A stretch of 64,000 nt of DNA, taken from contig NC_015731.1 in NCBI RefSeq assembly GCF_000219585.1, positions 248,001 to 312,000 on the forward strand, given 5' to 3'. Shown in pieces: positions 47,833 through 56,814 of the stretch (positions are counted from its first letter, which is position 1; each line of letters starts with the position of its first letter). The notes under the pieces are model-generated. The model did not search any database. It was not told where the DNA came from and saw nothing but the letters and a program-made list of their open reading frames with translations. The position numbers were made by a program, and so were the translations under genes. This DNA is from Nitrosomonas sp. Is79A3 (GTDB taxonomy: Bacteria; Pseudomonadota; Gammaproteobacteria; Burkholderiales; Nitrosomonadaceae).

Positions 47833-49632
47833 TCATTTCATAGCCAATCGTTGGAGCTCTCGCTTCTCTTCGTCGGTTAATCTATCCAAAGATTTGCTAT
47901 GTAATTCAGTCATACGTTTCTTACGTTGAGCTTGCTGTAATTTTTCTAACACTTCGAAAAACTCTTCTTCTAAATCAATTGCACTGTCCCATTCCAACGT
48001 CTCACTTTCAATATCTTCCAGTAATGCTCTATATGGGCTATTTTGTAAATAAGTCAGTATTGAATGCGCGGATTTACTTACAATCAAATGTGGGTGCGTA
48101 TCAAGAAAATCAACAAGAGCATTTAACGCAGCAACTTCTTCATTATTTTCACTAGATTGGACAAGTAAATATCTATCTAGTTTAGCGATATGGCTCGGGC
48201 TATATAATAGCATCCTAACTAATCGTCGATAAGGAGTAATTGGTTGTTTTCTTGAAGTATTCTTTACCGAATGAGTTCTGGGTGCGCGTTTTATTTGCAA
48301 CAATCCCTCTAATTCGCCTTGATTAATCCCGCTCAATTCTCCCAAGCGTCTTACCAGCATCACAGATAGTGCTGGCGCTGCTACTTGCTGCAATAGCGGT
48401 TTCGCATCACTGACTAACTTGGCACGGCCTTCGCTGGTTTGAAGGTTTGCCCCCGAACATAATTCTCTAAATAAAAATTCCGACAAGGGTATTGCTTGTT
48501 TAAGCTGCTGTTCAAAGGATTCTTTTCCATACTGATTCACATAACTGTCTGGGTCGGCTCCTTCGGGCAAAAAAAGAAAACTCAGATACTTTCCATCTGA
48601 AAGTAGTGCCAAACTATTCTCAAGCGCACGCCAGGCTGCTTTTCTGCCTGCTTTATCGCCATCAAAACAAAAAATAATATTATCCGTCTGACGTAAAAGT
48701 TTTTGTATATGGAAGCTGGTGGTAGCTGTACCTAATGCAGCCACTGCATAATCGATTCCGTACTGTGAGAGTGCGATGACATCCATATACCCTTCTACAA
48801 CAATCACACAATTCGCTTCACGAATGGCGCGCCGTGCAGAAAAAAAGTTGTATAACTCCCGTCCCTTCTCAAATAAAGCCGTTTCCGGAGAATTTAGATA
48901 TTTCGGTTCTTCCTGCGCTAATACGCGGCCGCCAAAGCCAATTATTTGACCTTTTTGATTCAGAATCGGAAACATAATACGATCCCTGAATCGATCATAT
49001 TGCTTGGCTTCGTCGTTGATTACTACCAATCCGGCTAGCAGCAATATTTTCCGGGTTCTCTCGGATTTATAATCAGAAAAAACGGTTTCGAGATTTTGCC
49101 AGCCAGCAGGTGCATAACCAATGGCAAATCTTGCCGCTGTCTTTCCCGATAAGCCGCGTTTTTTGAGATAGGCAATGGCTTTTTCTGAAATCTTGAGCTG
49201 CTCCCGATAGAAGCGGGTGGCGACTTGCAGCGCACTTAACAGATCCTGCGGCGATATTTCCGGATCACTGCTGCCCAGGCCGTTTGCTGGATATTGTGAT
49301 AAATCATCCGGAGCGGTTTGTTTGGAAGGCGCATCCGTCTGCTGCTCAGGCACCTGCATTCCAACATAAGCAGCGAGATCATGCACGGCCTCAACAAAGC
49401 TCAATCCGCTATATTCAATCAAAAAACTAATCGCATTCCCGTGAGCCCCACAACCAAAGCAATGATAAAACTGTTTAGTCTGGCTGACAGTAAATGAAGG
49501 AGTTTTTTCACTGTGAAAAGGGCAGCAAGCAACAAAGTTTGCACCTGCTTTTTTGAGTGGAACATGACGATCAATCGCATCAACAATATCTACACGATTG
49601 AGCAAGTCATATATAAAAGGCTGAGGAATCAT
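47833..49632 (-). CDS. dnaG: DNA primase
   Basis: 599 residues. N-terminal CHCC zinc ribbon (CPFHSEKTPSFTV ... HCFGCGAHG), RNA-polymerase core with TOPRIM (VVEGYMDVIAL, FCFDGDKAGRKAA), and a C-terminal DnaB-interacting helical domain ending RLTDEEKRELQRLAMK. Synthesises replication primers. About 90 bases upstream of rpoD on the same strand. Confidence 0.97.
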   Translation of the reverse strand: MIPQPFIYDLLNRVDIVDAIDRHVPLKKAGANFVACCPFHSEKTPSFTVSQTKQFYHCFGCGAHGNAISFLIEYSGLSFVEAVHDLAAYVGMQVPEQQTDAPSKQTAPDDLSQYPANGLGSSDPEISPQDLLSALQVATRFYREQLKISEKAIAYLKKRGLSGKTAARFAIGYAPAGWQNLETVFSDYKSERTRKILLLAGLVVINDEAKQYDRFRDRIMFPILNQKGQIIGFGGRVLAQEEPKYLNSPETALFEKGRELYNFFSARRAIREANCVIVVEGYMDVIALSQYGIDYAVAALGTATTSFHIQKLLRQTDNIIFCFDGDKAGRKAAWRALENSLALLSDGKYLSFLFLPEGADPDSYVNQYGKESFEQQLKQAIPLSEFLFRELCSGANLQTSEGRAKLVSDAKPLLQQVAAPALSVMLVRRLGELSGINQGELEGLLQIKRAPRTHSVKNTSRKQPITPYRRLVRMLLYSPSHIAKLDRYLLVQSSENNEEVAALNALVDFLDTHPHLIVSKSAHSILTYLQNSPYRALLEDIESETLEWDSAIDLEEEFFEVLEKLQQAQRKKRMTELHSKSLDRLTDEEKRELQRLAMK

Positions 49633-49730
49633 TTACCGAAAGCAATCAATAACACCCAGCTTCAAGTATAAATAAATTACATCAACTATGGCTTCGTTTA
49701 AAAAAACAATCCCAAAGTAGTTGGGTAATC

Positions 49731-50177
49731 TCAGGCTGATATTTTTCCTTTAATCAGCGCTGACACTTTAGCCATATCCGCGCGCCCAGCAAGTTTCGGT
49801 TTTAAAATGGCCATAACTTTGCCCATATCCTGCATGCCTTTTGCTCCTGTTTCTGAAATCGCTTCGGTAATCAACGCGTCTATTTCAGAATCATCAAGCG
49901 CTTGCGGCATATATGCACTTAATAAAGAGACTTCATCTTTTTCAATATTGGCCAGATCCAACCGCTGCGCAGCTTCATACTGCGCGATAGAATCTTTCCG
50001 TTGCTTGAGCATTTTTTCAATAACCGCAATCACTGCAGCGTCATCAAGCACGATGCGCTCATCAACTTCACGCTGTTTGATAGCGGCTTGTAATAAGCGA
50101 ATAGTATCGCGCTGCTTGGTATCACCCGAGCGCATAGCCGCTTTCATGTCCTCAGTAATTCTCTGCTTCAGACTCAT
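49731..50177 (-). CDS. YqeY/GatB-like protein
   Basis: 148 residues, MSLKQRITEDMKAAMRSGDTKQRDTIRLLQAAIKQREVD, matching the YqeY family (two-domain helical protein related to the GatB tail, perhaps aiding tRNA amidation). The ATG at 50177 gives the family N-terminus; a longer frame from 50192 adds five unsupported residues. Its place between rpsU and dnaG is typical of betaproteobacteria. Confidence 0.93.
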   Translation of the reverse strand: MSLKQRITEDMKAAMRSGDTKQRDTIRLLQAAIKQREVDERIVLDDAAVIAVIEKMLKQRKDSIAQYEAAQRLDLANIEKDEVSLLSAYMPQALDDSEIDALITEAISETGAKGMQDMGKVMAILKPKLAGRADMAKVSALIKGKISA

Positions 50178-50276
50178 AGTGCATTGACACAAGGGGTTGT
50201 TAGTTGATCATTCCGAGAATACTCGAAAATAGCATTAAGCTGCATTCAAATTTATATTGCTTCTATTTACTGTGAC

Positions 50277-50489
50277 TTAATAAAGCTTAGGAGGCAACAA
50301 TTGACTTCGCAAACGCTTGTAGTTACGTTTTACAGCCGCTGCCAGTTTCCGCTTACGTTCCGCAGTTGGTTTCTCATAAAACTCACGAGCGCGTAATTCT
50401 GTCAGTATTCCTGTTTTCTCAATGGAACGTTTAAAGCGTCGCATAGCAACTTCAAATGGCTCATTTTCCTTAAGCTTGATCGTCGTCAT
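50277..50489 (-). CDS. rpsU: Ribosomal protein S21
   Basis: 70 residues, [41 protein letters not shown]..., full-length bS21, a 30S subunit protein needed for initiation. First gene of the rpsU-yqeY-dnaG-rpoD operon. An upstream TATAAT on the minus strand (50589-50584) is a possible -10 element giving a leader of about 90 bases. Confidence 0.97.
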   Translation of the reverse strand: MTTIKLKENEPFEVAMRRFKRSIEKTGILTELRAREFYEKPTAERKRKLAAAVKRNYKRLRSQLLPPKLY

Positions 50490-50583
50490 AAATAAGCAAA
50501 ACCCTTTGGTTAGTTATATAAAATAATACAATTGAATTCTAATTTGCCCCACACCCAGCAACAGGGCGCAACAAAAGCTTTAA

Positions 50584-50589
50584 ATTATA
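50584..50589 (-). promoter_or_regulatory. Possible -10 element of the rpsU operon
   Basis: Exact TATAAT on the minus strand, 95 bases before rpsU. No clear -35 hexamer at the right distance. Confidence 0.4.
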
Positions 50590-50890
50590 ACACCAAGAAG
50601 ATTGTTATAAAAGAGAAAGTTGCGTCGGTGATAACAGTCGGAACTATAGGAAACAATTGAACTTATACCAAGATCGGCTAAGAGAAGCTCTGAATGAGGT
50701 ACCTTATCGCTATACAAAGGTAGATAAAAATTGATTCCTATATTAGCTGTCCGTTGAAAATTATCTGCATTGCCGTTGCGGGGTTAAGAATAGGCTCAAA
50801 ATGCTCGTTTATCATATCATGTATAAACTGCATTCTTTTGCCAGTTTTTGACTTGTGTCGGCTGCCTCGAATACGTTTTTCAAGGACCTG
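50590..50890. other. Intergenic region without assigned gene
   Basis: No recognised gene. On the minus strand an open stretch (50742-50890) directly follows, in frame, the stop of the zinc-ribbon gene and reads LEKRIRGSRHKSKTGKRM..., but has no start signal of its own. It could be a decayed gene tail. Confidence 0.4.
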
Positions 50891-51079
50891 TTAGTCTTTT
50901 TTTTCCTTGGTTGAGGTTTGTTCTAGGGTCTCTGGTGTTGCAGGTGTGATCGTCTGATTTGATGATTTTATGTAGTTTCCAACAAAGAGAGGTATAGCAA
51001 CAAAGATTGTAACAAACAAAGTCAATAGGCCGGTTCGTCGTGGCTTATGGCCGCATCCCTTGCAATTAACTAGTGCCAC
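50891..51079 (-). CDS. Short membrane protein with half zinc ribbon
   Basis: 62 residues starting at GTG after GGAGG. MALVNCKGCGHK is the first knuckle of the common bacterial zinc-ribbon protein (normally followed by a second CxxC pair), but the sequence jumps directly to PRRTG and one membrane helix (GLLTLFVTIFVAIPLFVGNYI), ending in a Thr/Lys-rich tail. The second knuckle appears to be deleted, so zinc binding would need dimerisation or is lost. Confidence 0.68.
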   Translation of the reverse strand: MALVNCKGCGHKPRRTGLLTLFVTIFVAIPLFVGNYIKSSNQTITPATPETLEQTSTKEKKD

Positions 51080-51560
51080 GATATAAACCCTCCAGTTGAG
51101 TATTAAATGGTTTAAAACATTTATATTATCAGAGGATAGGGTTCATACCATCGTTTGAAACTATTCATTCCTAAGGATATTTATACTTGTGAAGTATAAG
51201 TTACTCACATTTTAAAATGTAATTCCATTTTTTCCTGAGTTTGGAGGTATACAGAGAAACAACAAACAATAAAAAGCCAGCATCTGAAGAGCGCTGGCAA
51301 AGGATTCTATTCAACCATCCGACTATGCAAATTTTCTATAAGCACTGATTGATGCGGTTAAATCAAGCTAAAGGAGAGTCGATTTATATTTAATTAGAGT
51401 TATCTGATCTTCATTGGTTCCCTGGTAATTCAGCTATTGTTGCGATTGCACTTCATTGCACTTCAAGATTAAGCGATGCAACAAGAAATAAAAGCCACCA
51501 TATTAGAAGAATCAGGTTACTTAAAATTAAACAGCTTATAGTATCAGTTATCAAATATTG
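51080..51560. other. Intergenic region before the IS copy
   Basis: No gene seen. It contains a minus-strand terminator-like hairpin (51276-51298). Otherwise AT-rich, with a short direct repeat around CACTTCATTGCACTTCA near 51450. Confidence 0.5.
51272..51298 (-). terminator. Terminator-like hairpin on the minus strand
   Basis: GCCAGC / GCTGGC arms followed by TTTTTATT on the minus strand. The gene it would serve, to the right, seems lost to the IS insertion. Confidence 0.55.
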
Positions 51561-51628
51561 TGAGCTTCCCCCGAAAAATAGTCTTCCAAGGGTGACGTAC
51601 AATTAACGTTACTATTGAGAGGAAGACG

Positions 51629-51922
51629 ATGAAGAAGATACCGAAGCAGGAATACACGACCGAGTTCAAGGAGCAAGCGGTCAAGCAAGTGAAGATGGGA
51701 AAGTCGATTGTTCTGGTAGCGAAGGAACTGGGACTGGTAGAACAAACACTGCGCAACTGGGTAAAGTTGGCGGAGGCAGGCAAACTTAACGGTAAGGGTA
51801 CCAAGGTTGTCACACCGGAACAAATGGATCTATCCCGGTTACGTGCTGAGAACGTAAGGCTGAAACGGGAGTGTGAGATCCTAAAAAAAGCAACGGCGTA
51901 CTTCGCGAGAGATGTTGTGTGA
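51629..51922 (+). CDS. IS3-family transposase OrfA
   Basis: 97 residues: HTH (IVLVAKELGLVEQTLRNWVK) and a leucine zipper (LSRLRAENVRLKRECEILKKA). Sequence identical to the copy at 57690-57983. Binds the terminal repeats; fused to OrfB by programmed frameshift. Confidence 0.93.
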   Translation: MKKIPKQEYTTEFKEQAVKQVKMGKSIVLVAKELGLVEQTLRNWVKLAEAGKLNGKGTKVVTPEQMDLSRLRAENVRLKRECEILKKATAYFARDVV

Positions 51923-52794
51923 AGTACGCCTGGATTGATAAGCAACGGGAGTTTTCTCTCGCCGAGATGTGTACGATATTAGATGTCAGCGTGAGCGGAT
52001 ACCGGTCGTGGAAGCGTGGTGGCAAACCGGATCGCAAACGCATCACCGACGTTCAAATGCTGACGCTGATCCAATCTATTCATGCCGAACTCAAGGGGAT
52101 CTACGGTAGTCCGAGAATGGTCAGAGAATTGCGTGACCGTGGGTTTCCAGCTTCCAAGAAGCGGGTTGAACGTCTAATGCGAGAGAACGGCATTCGTGCA
52201 AGGCACAAGCGGCGCTACAAGATAACGACGGACTCCAGGCACAATCTGCCGATTGCACCGAATCTGCTGGATCGGAATTTCAACCCAGTCGCGCCTAATC
52301 AGGTCTGGACGTTCGACTTCACTTACCTATGGACAGATGAGGGCTGGCTATATCTGGCTATCGTGCTTGATCTGTTTAACCGTGAGGTGGTTGGCTGGTC
52401 GCTGAAACCGCGCATGACTGCAGACATCGTTACAGATGCAACGATGGCATGGTTTCGCAAGAAACCTGCAGCAGGATTGATGCACCACTCAGATCGGGGT
52501 AGCCAATATGCCAGCAAAGAATTTCAGAGAAGGCTCAAGAAATACGGCATGATCTGCTCAATGAGCCGTAAAGGTAATTGTTGGGATAATGCCCCAACCG
52601 AAAGTTGGTTCAATAGCTTCAAGAACGAGCGAGTACATGGACTGCGTTATGAAACACGCGCAGAGATGGCTGCCATGAGCTTCGAGTACATCGAGGTACT
52701 TTACAACCGGAAACGGCAGCACTCAACGTTAGGCTATAAATCGCCAATGAGGTTTCTAAATGACTGGCTAATCCTCAACAGAAGAAAAAGCTGA
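51919..52794 (+). CDS. IS3-family transposase OrfB, slightly decayed copy
   Basis: 291-residue DDE integrase: HTH_21 region (GIYGSPRMVRELRDRGF), first Asp in VWTFDFTYL, second in HHSDRGSQY, Glu in NAPTESWFN. Compared with the other copy it lacks one residue (VTDATMAW against VTDALTMAW) and has TFDFT in place of TSDIT at the first active-site strand, so activity is doubtful. GTG start overlaps the orfA stop. Confidence 0.9.
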   Translation: MKYAWIDKQREFSLAEMCTILDVSVSGYRSWKRGGKPDRKRITDVQMLTLIQSIHAELKGIYGSPRMVRELRDRGFPASKKRVERLMRENGIRARHKRRYKITTDSRHNLPIAPNLLDRNFNPVAPNQVWTFDFTYLWTDEGWLYLAIVLDLFNREVVGWSLKPRMTADIVTDATMAWFRKKPAAGLMHHSDRGSQYASKEFQRRLKKYGMICSMSRKGNCWDNAPTESWFNSFKNERVHGLRYETRAEMAAMSFEYIEVLYNRKRQHSTLGYKSPMRFLNDWLILNRRKS

Positions 52795-53051
52795 TAGCAT
52801 AAAACTGTTCGCCTGTTGGAAGACGAAAAACAGAGGGAACCTCATTGTGTTTTGTCATACCGCTAAGACCGGAATCTAGATATTCTGATCAGTCTGATAC
52901 ACTGCAGGACAAAATCAGTGCATCAATAGGATAAGCATCCTATATTAAAGAAGTCTATTTGCAGTCATAATGATCTTTAAAGTAAAATAATGAAAAATAA
53001 GAAGTATTTAAAAGTGGTTTATGAAAGATTAGTTAAATTGGAGGTTTTAGC

Positions 53052-53651
53052 ATGAAGATTAAATTAGCAATTATGGCAGCGACGGTTGTTTCCGTGTTCT
53101 CTGTTTCTGCAATGGCAGCGCCCGTTTTCTCAGATAACTTTGATGCCGATACGCTAGCTACAAATCAAACAACATTTAATGGCGGATGGGTGGTCAGCGG
53201 TGGCACTGTTGATTTGATCGGCAATCCTGCTTTCTATGATTTTCTTCCAGGGAATGGACGTTATGTGGATCTTGATGGTTCTTCAAGTCAAGCAGGGGAA
53301 TTCCATAAAGATCTTTCCCTAACGGGAGGGCTGCAATATATACTTGCTTTTGACTTGGCTGGGAGTCAGCGTGGTAGCGTTGAAAATGTGAATGTCAATT
53401 TTGGCAGCGCGGTTGACAATCTGACAGTAAATAGTGGCGATGGTTTTTCAAACCATACTCTTCTTTTTTCCCCCAGTACCACCGGTATTTACTCATTGAT
53501 CTTCCAGAACGCTGGCGGCGACAATGTAGGTGCTTTGCTCGATAACGTCTCTGTTTCGGCCGTTCCAGAACCAGAAACCTACGCCATGTTGCTGGTTGGT
53601 TTAGGTTTACTGGGTTTCATGGCACGTCGCAGAAAAGAATCAGCAGTTTAA
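53052..53651 (+). CDS. PEP-CTERM sorting-signal surface protein
   Basis: 199 residues: signal peptide (MKIKLAIMAATVVSVFSVSAMA), a beta-rich body (FDADTLATNQTTFNGGW, GNGRYVDLDGSSSQ), and the C-terminal sorting signal VPEPETYAMLLVGLGLLGFMARRRK. Such proteins are processed by exosortase and exported to the extracellular matrix. RBS GGAGG. A terminator follows. Sits between IS copies. Confidence 0.92.
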   Translation: MKIKLAIMAATVVSVFSVSAMAAPVFSDNFDADTLATNQTTFNGGWVVSGGTVDLIGNPAFYDFLPGNGRYVDLDGSSSQAGEFHKDLSLTGGLQYILAFDLAGSQRGSVENVNVNFGSAVDNLTVNSGDGFSNHTLLFSPSTTGIYSLIFQNAGGDNVGALLDNVSVSAVPEPETYAMLLVGLGLLGFMARRRKESAV

Positions 53652-53674
53652 ATAAGGCGTAGATTCGATCCGGT

Positions 53675-53700
53675 ACGGGAGCTTAGGCTCCCGTTTTGTT
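53675..53700 (+). terminator. Terminator of the PEP-CTERM gene
   Basis: ACGGGAGC-TTAG-GCTCCCGT followed by TTTGTTTTTT. Confidence 0.9.
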
Positions 53701-53915
53701 TTTTGGATAACGAAGAATTGAAATGGCTCCCATGAACGTTTCAAGCTATTAGGCAGGTCTAGCGGCTTCGGAAAGGAATATTTGAAATTGCTGGTAAGTG
53801 AATTCGTATTAACGGCCATCAAGCTTAGATAACTGGCAGTTATTCTGCGTTTGCTCACGCGATAGATGAATCAAAAATTGGTTCCCTTGATAGAGTGCCC
53901 AGATTTGTACCTAAA

Positions 53916-53961
53916 TGGCTCCCCGACCAAGGCTCGAACCTTGGACCCGCGGATTAACAGT
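53916..53961 (-). repeat. tRNA-Asn 3' fragment (attachment site of second integrase)
   Basis: On the minus strand it reads from the anticodon loop ACTGTTAATC (GTT anticodon) through a T arm CCAAGG-TTCGAG-CCTTGG to the acceptor end GGGGAGCCA. The 5' half is missing. This is the typical scar left by integration into a tRNA gene; the intact partner is not in the window. Confidence 0.85.
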
Positions 53962-54114
53962 TCTAATATATGTTCTTTTTGAGGCATTTTTACCTTCCTT
54001 GAATAAGCTTTAAATTGTTTTAATATTCAATTAATATTCATATTAACAAATAGTTAAATTACTATCCTCTGTTTGAAACTCCCGCTTTAACTTTGACGCA
54101 GTTCTATTTTTATG

Positions 54115-54170
54115 GTCTACTATAGGTCTACTAATTCGAATAGTAGACTCCGAACCCTCTATTAGTAGAC
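54115..54170. promoter_or_regulatory. GTCTACTA repeats before the second integrase
   Basis: Units at 54115-54120 (GTCTAC), 54126-54133 (direct), 54141-54148 and 54163-54170 (inverted TAGTAGAC). The inner pair forms a near-perfect palindrome. Candidate arm-type integrase sites or autoregulatory operator, 13 bases from the start codon. Confidence 0.5.
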
Positions 54171-54182
54171 TGGAGATATGAG

Positions 54183-55424
54183 ATGACCCAAAAGCTTACC
54201 AAAACAATTGTAGATTCCATTTCATATCCTGAGAATGGGCAGACTTTTTATCGTGACAGCGAAATAAAAGGTTTTGGTTTACGTGTTGGCGCTACCAGCA
54301 AAGTTTATATTGCAGAAAGCAAAGTTAACGGAAAAAGTGTTCGGGTGACCATTGGTAAACATGGCATTTATACGGCTGAACAAGCCCGGAACCAAGCCAA
54401 AGAAATTCTGCTCATGATGTCCAAAGGGATCAACCCCAATGATGAAGCCCGTGAACAGAAAACTCGTGGCATGACATTGCAACATGTATTCCAAGATTTT
54501 CTGATAGCCCGCAAAGCACTCAAACCTCGCACCATCTACGATTACAAACGCATCATGGGCACTTATCTGGCCACCTGGAACAACAAAGCCATTGCTGAAA
54601 TTACCAAGGACATGATTGCAAAGCGACACACTGAACTGGGCGAAACCAGTCAGGCACAAGCCAACCTGACCATGCGCTTTTTACGTGCATTGTTTAATTT
54701 TGCTGCCGGGCAATATGAAGATAGCAAAGGTCAAACACTGATTCCTGATAATCCCGTCAAGCGTCTTTCACAAACGCGCGCCTGGTATCGGGTGGAACGT
54801 CGTCAAACGGTTATCAAGCCCCTTGAACTTGAACCCTGGTTTCAATCAGTCATGAACTTAAAGAATGATGCAATCAGCCAGAACCGTGAAACCATCCGTG
54901 ATTATTTGCTGCTGGTGCTTTTTACTGGATTGAGAAGGGAGGAGGCCGCCAGCATGGCTTGGGATAATGTCGATTTACAAGCTAAAACCCTAAAAGTGAC
55001 CGATACCAAGAATCACTTAGATCATACTTTGCCACTATCGAATTTTCTCTACGATTTATTGGAGCAAAGAAAAGCTAATGCAGTGAATGAATATGTTTTT
55101 CAGCGAGCAGGTGGAGTAGGGCATATTATTGAACAACGCAAGCAAATGGCCAAAGTCATTAAAGAATCCGGCATATCTTTTACCATTCACGACTTACGCC
55201 GCACCTTCATGACCATTGCTGAAAGTCTAGATATTTCAGCCTATGCGGTGAAACGTTTAGTCAACCACAAAATGAACAACGATATTACCGCAGGATACAT
55301 CATTGCCGATGTTGAGCGATTGAGAGATCCCATGCAGAAAATCACAGACTACATCCTCAAATGTGCAGGCGTGAAGCCGCCAATAAAAGCTATTAAGCTG
55401 TCTAAAAGAGGTGCTATCAAATAG
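54183..55424 (+). CDS. Tyrosine integrase associated with tRNA-Asn
   Basis: 413 residues with N-terminal DUF4102 arm-binding domain (GFGLRVGATSKVYIAESKV), core-binding domain and catalytic domain. Catalytic residues: Arg in LFTGLRREEAASMAW, HxxR in IHDLRRTFMTIAE, His in LVNHKMNND, Tyr in AGYIIADVE. GGAG 7 bases upstream of the ATG. Starts 220 bases from the tRNA-Asn scar, reading away from it. Confidence 0.93.
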   Translation: MTQKLTKTIVDSISYPENGQTFYRDSEIKGFGLRVGATSKVYIAESKVNGKSVRVTIGKHGIYTAEQARNQAKEILLMMSKGINPNDEAREQKTRGMTLQHVFQDFLIARKALKPRTIYDYKRIMGTYLATWNNKAIAEITKDMIAKRHTELGETSQAQANLTMRFLRALFNFAAGQYEDSKGQTLIPDNPVKRLSQTRAWYRVERRQTVIKPLELEPWFQSVMNLKNDAISQNRETIRDYLLLVLFTGLRREEAASMAWDNVDLQAKTLKVTDTKNHLDHTLPLSNFLYDLLEQRKANAVNEYVFQRAGGVGHIIEQRKQMAKVIKESGISFTIHDLRRTFMTIAESLDISAYAVKRLVNHKMNNDITAGYIIADVERLRDPMQKITDYILKCAGVKPPIKAIKLSKRGAIK

Positions 55425-55460
55425 CTTGACAAGATACGGCATTGCCGTAATATAAGCTCA

Positions 55461-55774
55461 ATGTACACCATTGCAGAATCAGAAGTTTTTAGCCGCTATG
55501 TCAGCGACTATTGGACGGAAGAAGAACGTGCGGCATTTGCCGTATGGATTGCAGAGCATTATGATGCGGGCGATATTGTGCGCGGTTCGGGTGGCTGTCG
55601 AAAAGTGCGCTGGAATCAAAAAGGTCGCGGTAAAAGAGGTGGTTACGTGTAATCTATTACAACACACTTGAAGATGGAACCATCTGGTTACTATTGATCT
55701 ATGCAAAAAATGAACACGAGAATATTCCAGCTCATATCTTGAAAGCAATTAAGGAAGAAATAATATGCCGATGA
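55461..55774 (+). pseudogene. HigB/RelE-type toxin, frameshifted
   Basis: First frame MYTIAESEVFSRYVSDYWTE...GCRKVRWNQKGRGKRGGYV stops after 63 codons (55652). One missing base near 55646 explains it: the shifted frame continues VIYYNTLEDGTIWLLLIYAKNEHENIPAHILKAIKEEI, the normal end of the family, and stops at 55774. The antitoxin gene overlaps this end by 10 bases. Confidence 0.85.
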
Positions 55775-56073
55775 CTGAGAAAGAATTAAAGAAACGCGAT
55801 GCCCAACGTGATCTTGGTGCAGAATTACTGGAATCTGTGCGCCAAATGAAAGCTGGGCGTGCTGGAAGAATTCATCAAGTTGAAGTTTCTCCTGCTGTCT
55901 CTGCGCGCATTAAGTCCGGTTTGTCACAAATTGATTTTGCAAAACTTCTAGGTGTCTCGGTGCGCACCCTGCAAGATTGGGAACAAGGCCGCCGCCAGCC
56001 TAGTGGTGCAGCAAAAACATTGATTGCGATTGCCGAGCGCCGCCCTGACGTATTGAAGGAAATCGCTGCATAA
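55765..56073 (+). CDS. HigA-type antitoxin
   Basis: 102 residues with a C-terminal XRE-like HTH (SQIDFAKLLGVSVRTLQDWEQGRRQPSGAAKTL). Intact although its toxin is broken, a common end state of toxin-antitoxin modules. Confidence 0.9.
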   Translation: MPMTEKELKKRDAQRDLGAELLESVRQMKAGRAGRIHQVEVSPAVSARIKSGLSQIDFAKLLGVSVRTLQDWEQGRRQPSGAAKTLIAIAERRPDVLKEIAA

Positions 56074-56212
56074 CCACCCTATTACCATCAAACGGTGTAG
56101 CAGCCTGTCTTGAACAGCGCATCAGCCCGGCTAACAACAAACAATTTCCTCAAGTGTGGAAATTATTATCCGTCAATTCAAGATATTGACTAATCACCAT
56201 GAATAAATTTCC

Positions 56213-56767
56213 ATGCTTGTTGAAAACAGTCCTGATTTTAAGACCGTCTGGCGATTGGCGCATGACTGGATAGGCGCCGACCCGGACAAAACAGATCCCA
56301 ACGCAATTTCACCTGAGCTTAGAACCGCTATTCATCGCTTGATGCATGCAATGTCTAGCCGGGAGATTTCGGCCAGATGGAAGGGATGGCGAATCTTTAT
56401 CGACGATTCATTTATCTCATCAGTTTTTGATTCTTTCCATTATTTAAGATTCATTCAATGTTTCATCAACAACAAATTTAACAAAGCTTACCTGGATAGT
56501 CTTTATGTAAAACGAAACGAAGTTATCAATTGGTGTATTGATGTAGTTCGGCTTGATCCTCCACCTTGCTAGGCGACAACAAAGCTGCAATCTGCCGAAG
56601 CTGCGGATATCGATGATGAAAACAAAGGTTGGTACGACGTATTGACCGAAAGACGCAGGAAGATAACTGGTTGTCTTGAACTGGCCAGAAGGTTATGGGA
56701 AGAAAACCCAAACCAGTCTTATGATCAAATCCGTAATCATCCCATAATGAAACAGTACGGAAACTGA
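56213..56767 (+). pseudogene. Unknown protein interrupted by amber codon and ended by IS
   Basis: Frame 1 has 119 codons (MLVENSPDFKTVWRLAHDWIGADPD...RLDPPPC) then TAG at 56570-56572. The same frame continues open for 64 codons (ATTKLQSAEAADIDDENKGWYDVLTERRR...HPIMKQYGN) to a TGA at 56765-56767 that is the first three bases of the IS copy 2 end. So the gene carries an in-frame amber and has probably lost its true end. Family unknown. Confidence 0.6.
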
Positions 56768-56814
56768 GGTTCCCTCTGTTTTTCGTCTTCCAACAGGCGA
56801 ACAGTTTTATGCTA

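Larger units (their letters stand above)
51561..52844 (+). mobile_element. IS3-family element, copy 1
   Basis: Ends TGAGCTTCCCCC and (inverted) TGAGGTTCCCTC form imperfect terminal repeats that share GTCTTCCAA at bases 21-29. A 3-base TTG duplication flanks it. Contains orfA and orfB with an A7 slippery run (near 51882) for the usual -1 frameshift. A second copy in opposite orientation is at 56765-58052. Copy 1 is 4 bases shorter, including a lost codon in orfB. Confidence 0.9.
53701..54182. other. Intergenic region with island left end
   Basis: No gene. Holds the tRNA-Asn fragment (53916-53961) and the GTCTACTA repeats (54115-54170) in front of the second integrase. Confidence 0.7.

Noticed and set aside
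51544..52046. Antisense frames over the IS3 orfA (also at 57560-58103)
   Set aside because: Mirror images of transposase coding DNA, present in both copies for that reason only.
53640..53858. 72-codon minus-strand frame after the PEP-CTERM gene
   Set aside because: Covers the terminator hairpin and has no start signal or recognisable content.
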